In this document: one piece after another, positions 19,282-29,629 of the stretch | Numbering within the stretch: the stretch's first letter is position 1 | Layout: every line of letters begins with the position of its first letter | From: Candidatus Competibacter sp. | GTDB lineage: Bacteria; Pseudomonadota; Gammaproteobacteria; Competibacterales; Competibacteraceae | DNA length: 64,000 nt | Assembly (NCBI GenBank): GCA_029624815.1 | Contig: JARSSH010000057.1 | Coordinates: 1-64,000 of the forward strand | Direction of reading: 5' to 3' | The notes under the pieces: generated by a model | Told to the model about the DNA's origin: nothing | The model's input: only the letters and a program-made list of their open reading frames with translations | The model's database searches: none | Translations under genes and position numbers: made by a program

Positions 19282-20133
19282 TCAGTCCGCCAGCAGCCAG
19301 TCGCGCACCACCGCGATCTGGTCGTCGGCCATCAGCGCCGGGGCGTGGCCCATGCCGGGGAATTCGATCAGTTTCGCCTTGGGGCCGCGCTCGGTCATGG
19401 TGACGGCGTCCGCGTGATCCAGCACGTCGGAATGCACCCCGCGCAGCACCAGGGTCGGACAACGGATGGTGTCCCATACCGGCCACAGGTCGATGTCCTT
19501 CAAATCCAGTTTTTTAAAGTTCTCGGCGATGCCGGGATCGTAGGCTAAAGTGTAACGGCCATCTTCCAGTTGCCGGGCGTTGTGAACGGTCATGTGCCGC
19601 CATTGCGCGTCGCTCAGATTGCCGAAGGTGGCGGCGATGGTGCGCAGGAATTTTTCCATTTTCTCGATACTGTCGAAGGCCACCACCTGGCCGACATAGG
19701 CGGCGACCCGTTGCAAGCCGGCGGCAGGAATGCGCGGGCCGATATCGTTGATGACCAACTTGCGCAGCGGGGAGCCGGGGTAGCTGGCCAGGAAGATGCC
19801 GATCAGCCCGCCCATCGAGGTGCCGATCCAGTCGATCCGGTCGGCGTCGATCCGCGCCAGCAGCATGGCCATGTCGTTGACGTAGAGCGGGTAGGTGTAA
19901 TCGCTTTTGTCGTTCAGCCAGTCGCTTTGGCCACGCCCGACCACGTCCGGGCAGATCACCCGGTATTCGTGTTCCAGCGCGGCGGCCAGGAAATCGAAGT
20001 CGCGGCCGGTGCGGGTCAGGCCGTGGACGCAGATCAAGACCTTGGGATTGTCGGGATCGCCCCATTCGGTGCAGTGAATCCGGTGGAAGCCGTGAGGGCC
20101 GAGCGCGCGGTAGTTGCGGGATGTCATCGCCAT
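19282..20133 (-). CDS. alpha/beta hydrolase
   Basis: A protein of 283 residues of the alpha/beta hydrolase fold. The oxyanion region is CVHGLTRTGRDFD, the nucleophile elbow GTSMGG places the catalytic Ser near residue 105, an Asp candidate lies in GVHSDVLDHADA and the His in GMGHAP near the C-terminus. Many relatives hydrolyse esters or lactones, but the substrate cannot be inferred. It is convergent with lpxB and divergent from another hydrolase at 20225. Confidence 0.85.
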   Translation of the reverse strand: MAMTSRNYRALGPHGFHRIHCTEWGDPDNPKVLICVHGLTRTGRDFDFLAAALEHEYRVICPDVVGRGQSDWLNDKSDYTYPLYVNDMAMLLARIDADRIDWIGTSMGGLIGIFLASYPGSPLRKLVINDIGPRIPAAGLQRVAAYVGQVVAFDSIEKMEKFLRTIAATFGNLSDAQWRHMTVHNARQLEDGRYTLAYDPGIAENFKKLDLKDIDLWPVWDTIRCPTLVLRGVHSDVLDHADAVTMTERGPKAKLIEFPGMGHAPALMADDQIAVVRDWLLAD

Positions 20134-20224
20134 CGATCATTCTCCTGATTGAAACCGAACCATTATCCGGCAAGCGGCCCAGGGTGGCTATAATCCGTCG
20201 ATCACCCGAATGGAGGATGTCGGC

Positions 20225-20965
20225 ATGGCGACCCTGCACCACACCGAAAGCGGCCGGGGCGAGCCGTTGATCCTGCTGCACAGCGGCGGAATGAGCGGCG
20301 CGGAGTGGACGCCGCAGATCCCGCTGTTCGCCCGCCACTTCCGGGTCATCGCGCCCGACCATCTCGGTCACGGTCGCAGCCCGATGGTGGCCGAAAAACT
20401 GAGCGTCGGCGACATGGGTCGGGCGGTGCTGGAATTGATGGACGAATTGACGTTGCCGCCAGCGCATCTGGTCGGCTCTTCGCTGGGCGGGGCGGTGGCC
20501 CTGTGGTTGGCCATCCACCATCCCGACCGGGTCGGTAAGCTGGTGCTGTACCGGGTCGGCTACCGCAAGGACGAAGATACCCACGCCGGTACCCGCGATA
20601 TGGCCGATCCGGCCTACTGGCGTGGAGTCGGGATGCACAAGTGGTTGAGCGACATCCATCGGCCGCAGGGCGGGCCGGATGCCTGGGAGGAGGTGATCGG
20701 CCGGGTGTCGGAGGCGTTGGAGCCGGCCACCACCGACCACGCGCACGATTTGGAGATCCTGGAATGCTTGGCGCGGCCGACCCTGATCGTGGTCGGCGAT
20801 CGCGACCCGGTGGCGCCGTTGGATCAAATCCTGGAAATGTTCGGCGCGATTCCCGACTGCGGGCTGTGGGTGATGCCCCATGCCACGCACGTCACCGCCA
20901 GCAACACATGGCGCGCCGAGTCGTTCGCGCTGGAGGTGACCCGGTTCCTGCAACGGCGGAGATAG
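20225..20965 (+). CDS. alpha/beta hydrolase
   Basis: A protein of 246 residues with the hydrolase pattern LILLHSGGMSG, DHLGHGRSPM, nucleophile elbow GSSLGG (Ser near residue 90), Asp in VVGDRDPV and His in PHATHVT. ATG at 20225 follows GGAGG at 20212-20216 with good spacing; an earlier in-frame ATG at 20210 lies at that ribosome-binding site. Esterase or lactonase activity is likely; the substrate is unknown. It is only distantly similar to the divergent hydrolase at 19282-20133. Confidence 0.85.
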   Translation: MATLHHTESGRGEPLILLHSGGMSGAEWTPQIPLFARHFRVIAPDHLGHGRSPMVAEKLSVGDMGRAVLELMDELTLPPAHLVGSSLGGAVALWLAIHHPDRVGKLVLYRVGYRKDEDTHAGTRDMADPAYWRGVGMHKWLSDIHRPQGGPDAWEEVIGRVSEALEPATTDHAHDLEILECLARPTLIVVGDRDPVAPLDQILEMFGAIPDCGLWVMPHATHVTASNTWRAESFALEVTRFLQRRR

Positions 20966-21001
20966 ACTCCGCTCCACAAGGCGACGGAGGGCGAAGCGAC
21001 G

Positions 21002-21643
21002 ATGAAGGTAAGGCAAGGCAGGTGGGTTATGCGCGATCGATTGAAAATGCTGGCGCTGGCGGCGGCGCTGGCCGTGACGCCGCTGGTCTGGGCCGGTTCG
21101 TATGAAGCGGCGTTCGGGTACGTCCAGCAGATGGTGGCGCAGTCGGCGAAAAACGATACGGCCGGGATGGACGCGACCCGGCGGCAACTGGCGCGCATAC
21201 CCCCACCGGCGCATCAGAACGTCAAGGAAGCCCGCGCCCTGAACCAGCAGGGCTTGGACGCGTTACGGCGGAACGACCCCGCGGCCGCCCTGACCGCGTT
21301 CCAGCAAGCCCAGCGGGCCGACCCCGCCGACGCCGAAATCAGCGGCAATCTCGGCTATGTCCAACTGAAGCTGGGTCAGTTCAAGCGCGCCGAGCACCAA
21401 CTGGCGTATGCGCTCTCGCTGGCGCCGGAGCGGGCATCGACATGGTTCAATCTGGGTCAGGTATATGGAGCGTTGGGCGAGGTCGACAAGGCGACCGGGG
21501 CATTCGCCAACACCTACCGTTATTCCCAGGATTCCTCCAAGACCAGGGAATTCATGATGCAAGCGGCGCTCGCGCCGGAAAACGACGAGGCGACCCGCAC
21601 GGCGCTGCGGCAGGCGCTGCGATTGCTGGGGCAGGGGCAATAA
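21002..21643 (+). CDS. exported tetratricopeptide-repeat protein
   Basis: A protein of up to 213 residues with a hydrophobic signal segment (LKMLALAAALAVTPLVWAGS) and two or three TPR-like helical pairs (about residues 75-180, for example ADAEISGNLGYVQLKLGQFKRAE). TPRs mediate protein-protein contacts, probably in the periplasm here. The start may be 21002 (GGAGGG upstream) or ATG at 21029 (AGGCAGG upstream), which would give a tighter signal peptide. It follows the hydrolase gene by 36 bp, so cotranscription is possible. Confidence 0.75.
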   Translation: MKVRQGRWVMRDRLKMLALAAALAVTPLVWAGSYEAAFGYVQQMVAQSAKNDTAGMDATRRQLARIPPPAHQNVKEARALNQQGLDALRRNDPAAALTAFQQAQRADPADAEISGNLGYVQLKLGQFKRAEHQLAYALSLAPERASTWFNLGQVYGALGEVDKATGAFANTYRYSQDSSKTREFMMQAALAPENDEATRTALRQALRLLGQGQ

Positions 21644-21662
21644 CGGTTTTTCCGCGGGGTCG

Positions 21663-22358
21663 CTACAAGCCGAGCGCCGCGTTCAGACACGAGTGGATAA
21701 AGCGGGCTACGACCGGCTTGCTTCGAAAGATGCCGTAATGCCCCTCGCAGAGAATGTCCGTGTTCAGCGCCAGCAGCCGTTCCAGCGAGGCCAGGTAATC
21801 GGTGCGATTGGAACGCAGGCGGACCGGGTCCAGCGGGCCATGCACGTCCTGGGCGAATATAACCTGTTTGCCCTCGGATTCGACCAGGTAGGCTAGCGAG
21901 CCGGGGGAGTGGCCGGGAATGTGCAAGGCGGTAATGGCGCGTGCGCCCAGCGACAGTGTTTGACGCAGCCCACGCAAAGGGCGGTCCACCGGGCAGGGGT
22001 GCAGATGGGCGCCGTACCAGTCGGCCGCCGTGACTTCGTCGTCACCGTTTTCCAGAAAAACGGCATCCAGTTCGTGGGCGACTACGGGACAGCCCAGATA
22101 TTCCCGCAGGCTGTGGGCGCCGCCAGCGTGGTCGTAATGGCAGTGGGTGAGCAGCAGGTATTCGATTTGCGCGGGGAGCACGCCCACCATGGCGAGATGG
22201 TCGAGCAGGCGTGCTTGTTCGCGGCCCCCGCCGGCGTCCACCAGCGCCGCGTGACCGTCGAAGTTGATCAGGTAGATGGCCGCGTCTTCGGGCGCGGTCA
22301 GACCGTATCCGCCCACCTGATAAATTTCGGAGGTGATGGCAATGGGCTCGAGTTGCAT
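21663..22358 (-). CDS. MBL-fold metallo-hydrolase
   Basis: A protein of 231 residues with the metallo-beta-lactamase zinc motif LLTHCHYDHAGG (near residues 70-80), a second His in LHIPGHSPGSLAYLVE, an Asp in FAQDVHGP and a late His in CEGHYGIF. This pattern matches the hydroxyacylglutathione hydrolase-like branch of the superfamily, which acts on thioesters, lactones or phosphoesters. The substrate is not readable. It is convergent with the TPR protein (19 bp apart). Confidence 0.85.
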   Translation of the reverse strand: MQLEPIAITSEIYQVGGYGLTAPEDAAIYLINFDGHAALVDAGGGREQARLLDHLAMVGVLPAQIEYLLLTHCHYDHAGGAHSLREYLGCPVVAHELDAVFLENGDDEVTAADWYGAHLHPCPVDRPLRGLRQTLSLGARAITALHIPGHSPGSLAYLVESEGKQVIFAQDVHGPLDPVRLRSNRTDYLASLERLLALNTDILCEGHYGIFRSKPVVARFIHSCLNAALGL

Positions 22359-22443
22359 GGCGCGCTGGATTCGAGTGGGTTCGAAACCAACATAGGCTAT
22401 GAGCGCGGCGCTGTCTACTTGTATCTATTATGTGAATAGGTTC

Positions 22444-22896
22444 TCAGGAGAGTGCGCCGAACTCGGCCGGCCGCGCGCCACGCGCCAGTTTGTCGAGTAC
22501 CCCATTGATGAAACGATGCCCCTGTTCGGCGCCGAACACCTTGGCCAGCTCGACCGTTTCGTTGAGAACGATCCGGTAGGGGATGTCGGGGCGTTGCATC
22601 AGTTCGTAAGCGCCGATCCGCAGGATGGCGCACTCCACTGGATCCACCTGTGTCAGTGGCCGGTCCAGCAACGGGTCCAGGGCGGTATCGATTTCCGTCA
22701 CCCGCGCCGGAATCTGATGGACCAGTTCCCGAAAATAGGCGGCATCGGCTTTTTGCAAGTCCTCTTCCGCCAGAAAGTGGGCTTCGATCATGCTGGGGGA
22801 CTGTGCGGTCAACTGCCACTGATACAGGGCTTGCACGGCACAGCGCCGCGCCCAACCGCGTTTGCCGGGCTGGTTTTTTCGAATTGGAGCACCCAT
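22444..22896 (-). CDS. nusB: transcription antitermination protein NusB
   Basis: A protein of 150 residues, all-helical, that binds boxA RNA with NusE (S10) to build antitermination complexes on rRNA operons. Family blocks: RRCAVQALYQWQLT at residues 17-30, DPVECAILRIGAYEL near 95 and PYRIVLNETVELAKVFG near 110. It begins 3 bp after ribH on the minus strand and is the last gene of the riboflavin operon, which is the usual place. Confidence 0.96.
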   Translation of the reverse strand: MGAPIRKNQPGKRGWARRCAVQALYQWQLTAQSPSMIEAHFLAEEDLQKADAAYFRELVHQIPARVTEIDTALDPLLDRPLTQVDPVECAILRIGAYELMQRPDIPYRIVLNETVELAKVFGAEQGHRFINGVLDKLARGARPAEFGALS

Positions 22897-22899
22897 GGT

Positions 22900-23379
22900 T
22901 CAGCCTTCCAGCCGTCGCAGCAGGCTGACCATCTCCAGCACCGCCATCGCCGCTTCGGCGCCCTTGTTGCCGGCCTTGGTGCCGGCTCGTTCCACCGCCT
23001 GGTCGATGGTATCGACGGTCAGCACGCCAAAGCCGATGGGGATATCGTATTCCAGCGAAACGCCCGCCAGTCCCTTGACGCACTCGCCGGCGACGTATTC
23101 GAAATGTGGGGTGCCACCGCGAATCACCGCGCCCAGCGCGACGATGCCGTCGTAGCGTTCGCTGGCGGCCAGCTTTTGCGCGGCCAGCGGCAGTTCGAAG
23201 GAACCGGGGGTCCAGATCAGGTCGATGGCGGTTTCCGGGACGCCGTGCCGGCATAAGGTGTCCACCGCGCCGTTGATCAGGCTCTGCACGATGAAGCTAT
23301 TGAACCGCGACGCCGCCAGTGCGAAGCGGGTGTCCTGGAGCGGGGTGAAGTCGCCTTCAATGATGTTGATGTGGTGCAT
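22900..23379 (-). CDS. ribH: 6,7-dimethyl-8-ribityllumazine synthase
   Basis: A protein of 159 residues that condenses aminoribityl-uracil with dihydroxybutanone phosphate, the penultimate riboflavin step. Blocks: [56 protein letters not shown] with the active-site His, and [23 protein letters not shown]. RibH forms icosahedral or pentameric particles. It lies between ribB and nusB. Confidence 0.96.
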   Translation of the reverse strand: MHHINIIEGDFTPLQDTRFALAASRFNSFIVQSLINGAVDTLCRHGVPETAIDLIWTPGSFELPLAAQKLAASERYDGIVALGAVIRGGTPHFEYVAGECVKGLAGVSLEYDIPIGFGVLTVDTIDQAVERAGTKAGNKGAEAAMAVLEMVSLLRRLEG

Positions 23380-23409
23380 GGTGGGGATTCCGTAACGATG
23401 CGCGGTACA

Positions 23410-23453
23410 AAACTCCCCTCGTCTTTAGCGGGAGAGGGGCCGGGGGTGAGGGT
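23410..23453 (-). repeat. short REP-like palindrome, minus orientation
   Basis: Between ribB and ribH, the run AGCGGGAGAGGGGC plus GGGGGTGAGGGT is the reverse complement of the CCCTCACCCC...CTCTCCCGCT core found in the larger elements at 28.3, 49.1 and 55.7 kb. It forms an imperfect hairpin around the CTCCCCT/GGGAGAGG arms. It lacks the ends of the larger elements. Confidence 0.6.
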
Positions 23454-23511
23454 GCTTTCAAGTGTTTGACGGTGCTGGAAGCCGGGTGAAAACACCTCTG
23501 GGAAAAGGCGT

Positions 23512-24621
23512 TCAGGCAACGTATTCCACGACTTCCAGGTTGAAGCCCGACAATCCGCTGATGCGTTTGGGCGCGCTGAGCACCCGCATGCGCCGCACGC
23601 CGATATCCAACAGGATCTGGGCGCCGATACCGTAGGTGCGCAGTTCGGTGGATTGATCGGGAGCGCGCGGAGGCTCGCCGGCGCCGAACTGGTAGCCGCG
23701 CATTCGCCGGATCAGGGCCGCCGGCTCCTCGGGGTGACTCAGAAACACCAGTACGCCGGCCGGCTCTCCCGCCACTCGGTGCAGGGCATCGCGCAAGGGC
23801 CAACCGGTTTCCGACGGCCGGAGCGCCAGCAGGTCGCTCAGAAGATTCTGCACATGAACCCGGACCAGGACCGGTCGTTCGGGGTGGATATCGCCCTTGA
23901 CCAGGGCGAAATGCACTTGCCGGCTGACCACGTCCTGATAGGTCAGCACCCGGAACGGGCCGAATTCGGTGGTCATGACCGCGTCCGCGACCCGCTCGAC
24001 GGTTTTTTCGTTCTGCATCCGGTAGCGGATCAAGTCGGCGATGGTGCCGATCTTGACCTCGTGTCGGGCGGCGAAGGCTTCCAGGTCAGGCCGCCGCGCC
24101 ATGCCGCCGTCCTCGTTGAGGATTTCAACGATGACCGCCGCCGGCTCCAATCCGGCCAGTCGAGTCAGATCGCAGCCGGCTTCGGTGTGGCCGGCGCGGG
24201 TCAACACTCCGCCGGGCTGCGCCATCAGCGGGAAGATGTGACCGGGCTGGACCAGATCCTCGGGGCGGGCGTCGGGCCGCACGGCGGTGCGGATGGTATG
24301 GGCGCGGTCGTAGGCGGAAATGCCGGTGGTGACGCCCCGAGCGGCTTCGATGGAGACGGTGAAGTTGGTGGAGTAGGGGGTGGCGTTGTCCTGCACCATC
24401 AGCGGCAGGCGCAGTTGCTGGCAGCGTTCGCGGGTCAAGGTCAGGCAGATCAGGCCGCGGCCATAGCGGGCCATGAAGTTGATGTCCTCGGGGCGGACCC
24501 GCGAGGCGGCCATCAGCAGGTCGCCTTCGTTTTCCCGATCCTCGTCGTCCATGACGATGACCATTTTGCCCTGCCCCAGATCGGCGAGGAGTTCGTCAAC
24601 GGTGTTGAGTGCCATGCTCAT
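23512..24621 (-). CDS. ribB: 3,4-dihydroxy-2-butanone 4-phosphate synthase with degenerate GTP cyclohydrolase II domain
   Basis: A protein of 369 residues. The N-terminal 205 residues are a full RibB domain (VIVMDDEDRENEGDL, then RAGHTEAGCDLTRLAG) that converts ribulose 5-phosphate to dihydroxybutanone phosphate. The C-terminal 160 residues align with GTP cyclohydrolase II, but the three zinc-binding cysteines of the SECLTGD...RCDC type are missing: the RVH is followed by VQNLLSD and no CDC occurs. So the second domain is probably not catalytic, a RibBX-type layout, and a separate RibA is expected elsewhere. The start overlaps the end of ribE as ATGA. Confidence 0.93.
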   Translation of the reverse strand: MSMALNTVDELLADLGQGKMVIVMDDEDRENEGDLLMAASRVRPEDINFMARYGRGLICLTLTRERCQQLRLPLMVQDNATPYSTNFTVSIEAARGVTTGISAYDRAHTIRTAVRPDARPEDLVQPGHIFPLMAQPGGVLTRAGHTEAGCDLTRLAGLEPAAVIVEILNEDGGMARRPDLEAFAARHEVKIGTIADLIRYRMQNEKTVERVADAVMTTEFGPFRVLTYQDVVSRQVHFALVKGDIHPERPVLVRVHVQNLLSDLLALRPSETGWPLRDALHRVAGEPAGVLVFLSHPEEPAALIRRMRGYQFGAGEPPRAPDQSTELRTYGIGAQILLDIGVRRMRVLSAPKRISGLSGFNLEVVEYVA

Positions 24622-25274
24622 ATCCAGAAACCGTGTTCGCGCAGGAGCGCTTCGGTCAACGCGCCGCCGGATGGCGCGGCGCGGTCGCCGAGCAGCAATC
24701 GCTCCAGATAGCGGGCGATCAAGTCCACTTCCAGATTGACCCGCCGGCCGGTTTTAAAATCCGTCAGCGTGGTTTCCGCCAGCGTGTGCGGAACGATGTT
24801 GAGTTCGAACGCCGCACCGTCCACTCGATTGACGGTCAGACTGACCCCATCCACGCAGATCGAGCCCTTTTCGGCGATGTAACGAGCCAGTTCATCGGGC
24901 GCTTGGATACGCAACCGCCAGGAACGGCCATCCGGGTGCCATTCGTTGACCGCGCCGATGCCGTCCACATGGCCGCTGACCAGATGGCCGCCGAGCCGGG
25001 TCGTCGGGGTCAGCGCTTTTTCCAGGTTGACCCTGGCGCCGGGTTTGGCGTCGCCGAGGGTGGTGCGCTCCAGGGTTTCGCGCGAGGCGTCGGCCCAGAA
25101 GCCGTCGCCGGACAGTTCGACGGCGGTCAGGCAGACGCCGCTGACGGCGATGCTGTCGCCGAGTCGCACGTCGCTCAGGTCGAGCCTGCCGGTGGCGATA
25201 CGCAAGCGGACATCGCCGTCGCGGGGTTGCAGAGCGGCGATGGTTCCAACCGCGGTGACGATGCCGGTGAACAT
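24618..25274 (-). CDS. ribE: riboflavin synthase, alpha chain
   Basis: A protein of 218 residues that dismutates two lumazines into riboflavin and the pyrimidine. It has two homologous lumazine-binding halves: MFTGIVTAVGTI with GDSIAVSGVCLTA in the first, and GGHLVSGHVDGIGAV with KGSICVDGVSLTVN in the second. Its 3' end overlaps ribB. In E. coli the same gene is ribC. Length is normal for the family. Confidence 0.96.
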   Translation of the reverse strand: MFTGIVTAVGTIAALQPRDGDVRLRIATGRLDLSDVRLGDSIAVSGVCLTAVELSGDGFWADASRETLERTTLGDAKPGARVNLEKALTPTTRLGGHLVSGHVDGIGAVNEWHPDGRSWRLRIQAPDELARYIAEKGSICVDGVSLTVNRVDGAAFELNIVPHTLAETTLTDFKTGRRVNLEVDLIARYLERLLLGDRAAPSGGALTEALLREHGFWI

Positions 25275-25344
25275 GATGACGTTACCTCGATCGGGCCGCG
25301 AAGGCCCCGGTTACGACGGATCTCAAGATGTGGGCAGACCCAAA

Positions 25345-26430
25345 CTACCGCAGCCGTAGCGTCAGTCGCCAATCCCAACCCACCGCTTGCATTTCGACTA
25401 TTTCCAATTCCCACCGGTCCCGCATCCGCGTCAGTGTCGGCAACTCAAACAGTCCGCGCGCCTTGTCGCCCAGCAGCAGCGGGGCCATGTACACCACCAA
25501 TTCATCCACCAGCCTCGCCTGCAACAACGCGCCGGCCAAGGTTGGGCCACATTCCACATGCAGTTCGTTGCACTCGCGGCGAGCGAGCTCCGCCATGACG
25601 GCATGCAGGTTCAGGCCCTGTTCGGCGTGTGGCGTAACGACGACTTCCGCGCCCGCCGCGCGCAGGGGCACCTGCAAGGCCGTGTCGGCGACAGCGGTGA
25701 AAATCAGCACCGAACCGGGCAATCGCAAGGTGCGGGCGGTCGGCGGCGTTCGCAGGCCGGTATCCAGAATCACGCGCGGCGGTTGGCGCGCGGCGTCCGG
25801 CAGGCGGACGTTGAGGCTGGGGTCGTCGGCCAGCAGGGTTCCAATGCCGGTCAGGATCGCCGAAGCACGCGCCCGCAGCCGTTGCACATCCTGGCGCGCG
25901 GCCTCGCCGGTCAGCCATTGGCTTTCACCGGAGACCAGCGCGGTGCGCCCGTCCAGGCTCATCGCCAGCTTGACCCGGACAAAAGGGCGGTCCTGGGTCA
26001 TGCGCTGGATAAAGCCGGGGTTCAGCGCCCGCGCTTCCGCTTCCAACAGCCCGCAATCCACCGAGACACCGGCATCCCGCAGTTGCTTCAGACCCTTGCC
26101 GGCCACTTGCGGGTTCGGATCGGGCATCGCCGCCACCATCCGGGCGATGCCGGCCTGGAGCAGCGCGTCGGTGCAGGGCGGAGTACGGCCGTGATGGCAG
26201 CACGGTTCCAGGGTTACATAGGCGGTGGCGCCGCGCGCCCGGTCGCCGGCCGCCTCCAGGGCGATGATTTCGGCATGAGCCTCGCCGGCGCGTTCGTGCC
26301 AGCCCTCGCCGACCACGGCATTATCCTGGACCAGCACACAGCCCACTCGCGGGTTGGGATCGGTGCCGTACAGGCCGCGCCGGGCCAGCGTCAGGGCACG
26401 CGCCATGTAGCGGTAATCGTCGGCGGACAT
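25345..26430 (-). CDS. ribD: bifunctional riboflavin biosynthesis deaminase/reductase
   Basis: A protein of 361 residues. The N-terminal cytidine-deaminase-like domain (residues 1-145) has HAEIIALEAAG with the zinc His and proton-shuttling Glu and EPCCHHGRTPPCTDALL with the Cys ligands. The C-terminal reductase domain (about 150-361) has VRVKLAMSLDGRTAL and ECGPTLAGALL. Together they carry out steps two and three of riboflavin synthesis. ATG at 26430 overlaps the nrdR stop as TGATG; a longer frame reads through nrdR and is a shadow. Confidence 0.96.
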   Translation of the reverse strand: MSADDYRYMARALTLARRGLYGTDPNPRVGCVLVQDNAVVGEGWHERAGEAHAEIIALEAAGDRARGATAYVTLEPCCHHGRTPPCTDALLQAGIARMVAAMPDPNPQVAGKGLKQLRDAGVSVDCGLLEAEARALNPGFIQRMTQDRPFVRVKLAMSLDGRTALVSGESQWLTGEAARQDVQRLRARASAILTGIGTLLADDPSLNVRLPDAARQPPRVILDTGLRTPPTARTLRLPGSVLIFTAVADTALQVPLRAAGAEVVVTPHAEQGLNLHAVMAELARRECNELHVECGPTLAGALLQARLVDELVVYMAPLLLGDKARGLFELPTLTRMRDRWELEIVEMQAVGWDWRLTLRLR

Positions 26431-26906
26431 CACTCGGAATCCGCCGCGCCGGGCGGGATTTTTTGCAGCCGCTCGATTTCCTCGCGAAAGGCGTTCACAT
26501 CCTCGAAGCTGCGATAAACCGAGGCGAAGCGGACATAGGCCACCGGGTCCAGACCGCGCAATTCCTCCATCACCCATTCGCCGATCCGCCGGCTGCTCAA
26601 CTCCCGCTCTCCCGATGCCCGGGCGCGGCCCTTGATCCGCAGCAGGGTTTCTTCGATGCGTTCGGCGCCGACCGGCCGTTTTTCCAGTGCTCGCAGCAGG
26701 CCGGAGCGCAATTTTTCCTCCAGGAACGGTTCGCGGCGGCCGTCGCGTTTGACCACCGGCGGCATCAGCAGCTCCGCCACTTCGTGGGTGGTGAAGCGGG
26801 AGTTGCAGCGGGGGCATTCGCGGCGGCGGCGCACCTTGTCGCCTTCCGCCGACAGCCGCGAGTCAATCACCCGGGTATCGGGCGCACCGCAGAACGGACA
26901 ATGCAC
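26430..26906 (-). CDS. nrdR: ribonucleotide reductase transcriptional repressor NrdR
   Basis: A protein of 158 residues. The N-terminal zinc ribbon (CPFC near 3-6, CPRC near 31-34) binds NrdR boxes, and an ATP-cone domain (about 49-139, [15 protein letters not shown]) senses ATP/dATP. It represses ribonucleotide reductase genes. It lies between glyA and ribD, the common gammaproteobacterial arrangement, and overlaps ribD by one base. Confidence 0.96.
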   Translation of the reverse strand: MHCPFCGAPDTRVIDSRLSAEGDKVRRRRECPRCNSRFTTHEVAELLMPPVVKRDGRREPFLEEKLRSGLLRALEKRPVGAERIEETLLRIKGRARASGERELSSRRIGEWVMEELRGLDPVAYVRFASVYRSFEDVNAFREEIERLQKIPPGAADSE

Positions 26907-26933
26907 CGCCGCCGTCTCGCGCGGGGAGAACGA

Positions 26934-28187
<1,254 letters not shown>

Positions 28188-28313
28188 TCGCAACCTCTGC
28201 AAAAACGGGCGCCCGCTGCTTCGGAAGAAAGCGCGGGCGGGCTGTGGAAAGCGGTCAATAATACCTGATGTTGCCGGCGGATGGCAGGAGATTCCACCGG
28301 CGGTGGCGTATCA

Positions 28314-28458
28314 TATAGCCATCCTATTCGGATTGTGACGCTCGGATGATTCAAACGCCCTCACCCCCGACCCTTCTCCCGCTGGGAGAGGGGAGCGCGT
28401 CCGCGCGGAGTGAGGGCGCGGCGGGCAAGCAACCACCATTGATTCAGGATTGCCATAG
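28314..28458 (+). repeat. MITE-like palindromic element, copy 1 (about 145 bp)
   Basis: It begins TATAGCCATCCTATTC and ends near GGATTGCCATAG. The inside holds CCCTCACCCCC, a CTCCCGCTGGGAG hairpin, GCGCGTCCGCGC and a closing TGAGGG, so outer CCCTCA/TGAGGG arms nest inner hairpins. The same layout recurs at 49148-49289 and 55667-55809 in the same orientation. The ends form an imperfect inverted repeat. It fills the gap between glyA and the deacetylase gene; the remaining bases of that gap show no gene. Confidence 0.72.
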
Positions 28459-28533
28459 TGACCGGAACGCGGGCGGATTCGTTCCAACCGGCCAGCGCGG
28501 GCTGGCGGGGATGACGGACGCGGACCGAACCGG

Positions 28534-29493
28534 TCAGCGCATCGGGGTTTCCAGGAAGGAGTCCACCACGGCGGTCCAGGCCTTGGCGACGTTGCGTAGC
28601 TCGTAGCCGCCGCCGCCGACGCCGAGAATGCGGCCTTCGGCGAACTCCTCGGCGATTTGGCACAAGCCTCGGGCGGCGCGGCTGTGGGCGCGGGCGGTGT
28701 AGTGCAGATGAGCCAGCGGGTCGCCGTCCAGCCCATCGGCGCCGCAGTTCATGATCACGAACTGCGGCTCCCACTGGCGTAGAAACCCTTCGACCTTGTC
28801 CCACATCATCATGAAATCGTCGTCGGCCGATAGCGGCAGCAGCGGGATGTTAAGCTTGCGTCCCTTGGCTGGACCCTTGCCGATTTCGTGCGAGAAGCCG
28901 CTCTGCGGGAAGTTGTAGCGGCCATCCTCGTGGATGTCGGCGAAGATGACGGTCGGATCGGACTCGAAGGGATAAAACACGCCGTCGCCGTGGTGCGCGT
29001 CGATATCGACGTAGGCGATGCGCTCCAGGCCATATTCCTGCTGCAGGATCTTGATGGCCACGCCGGCGTCGTTGAACACGCAAAAACCGGAAGCGGTATC
29101 GGGCATGCTGTGGTGAAGGCCGGCGATGGGCACGAAGGCGCGCCGGATCTCGTTGGTCATGATTCTGTGAGTGGCGTCGATCACCGTGCCGACCACTACC
29201 GCGGCATCCTCGAATACCCCTTTGTAGGCCGGGGTGTCGCCGTAATCCAGCAAGCCCTCCCCCACCTCGGAATAGGTCTTGACCTTTTCGACATACTTGG
29301 ATGTGTGGAACAGCTTGATCTGCTCCTCGGTGGCGATAGCGGGATGCAGCACGCGCACCTGATAGTCGAAGTGACGGATGTGCATCTCATCCCAGAAGGC
29401 GTGGATGCGATTCTCTCCGAACGGGTGGTCTTCGAACCCATAGCGGCCCAGTTCCTCGCCGGTGTACACAGCCACCGCTCTGCTTCGCGCCAT
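28534..29493 (-). CDS. histone deacetylase superfamily protein (AcuC/HdaH-like)
   Basis: A protein of 319 residues with zinc-deacetylase signatures: GLHHSMPDTASGFCVFNDAGVA, IAYVDIDAHHGDGVFYPF, DIHEDGRYNFP and LGVGGGGYELRNVAKAW, holding the paired His and the Asp/His zinc ligands. Bacterial members deacetylate acetyl-lysine, polyamines or other amides; the substrate cannot be named. ATG at 29493 is chosen over the TTG at 29502 because GAGGA lies at suitable spacing. It is divergent from the thioesterase gene. Confidence 0.88.
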   Translation of the reverse strand: MARSRAVAVYTGEELGRYGFEDHPFGENRIHAFWDEMHIRHFDYQVRVLHPAIATEEQIKLFHTSKYVEKVKTYSEVGEGLLDYGDTPAYKGVFEDAAVVVGTVIDATHRIMTNEIRRAFVPIAGLHHSMPDTASGFCVFNDAGVAIKILQQEYGLERIAYVDIDAHHGDGVFYPFESDPTVIFADIHEDGRYNFPQSGFSHEIGKGPAKGRKLNIPLLPLSADDDFMMMWDKVEGFLRQWEPQFVIMNCGADGLDGDPLAHLHYTARAHSRAARGLCQIAEEFAEGRILGVGGGGYELRNVAKAWTAVVDSFLETPMR

Positions 29494-29629
29494 TACTCTC
29501 AATCCTCATGGGGTGGTCGATCTTGCAACGCGGTATCATAGCCGAACTTGACACAAATATGACGCCCCCGGACCGGTGAATCCGGTCGGGCACGAGCCGC
29601 CGCCATCCCCCTTGCTCTCGGGAGAATCC

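Noticed and set aside
23380-25344. FMN riboswitch in the riboflavin operon
   Set aside because: No conserved multi-stem FMN element was recognised upstream of ribB or ribD.
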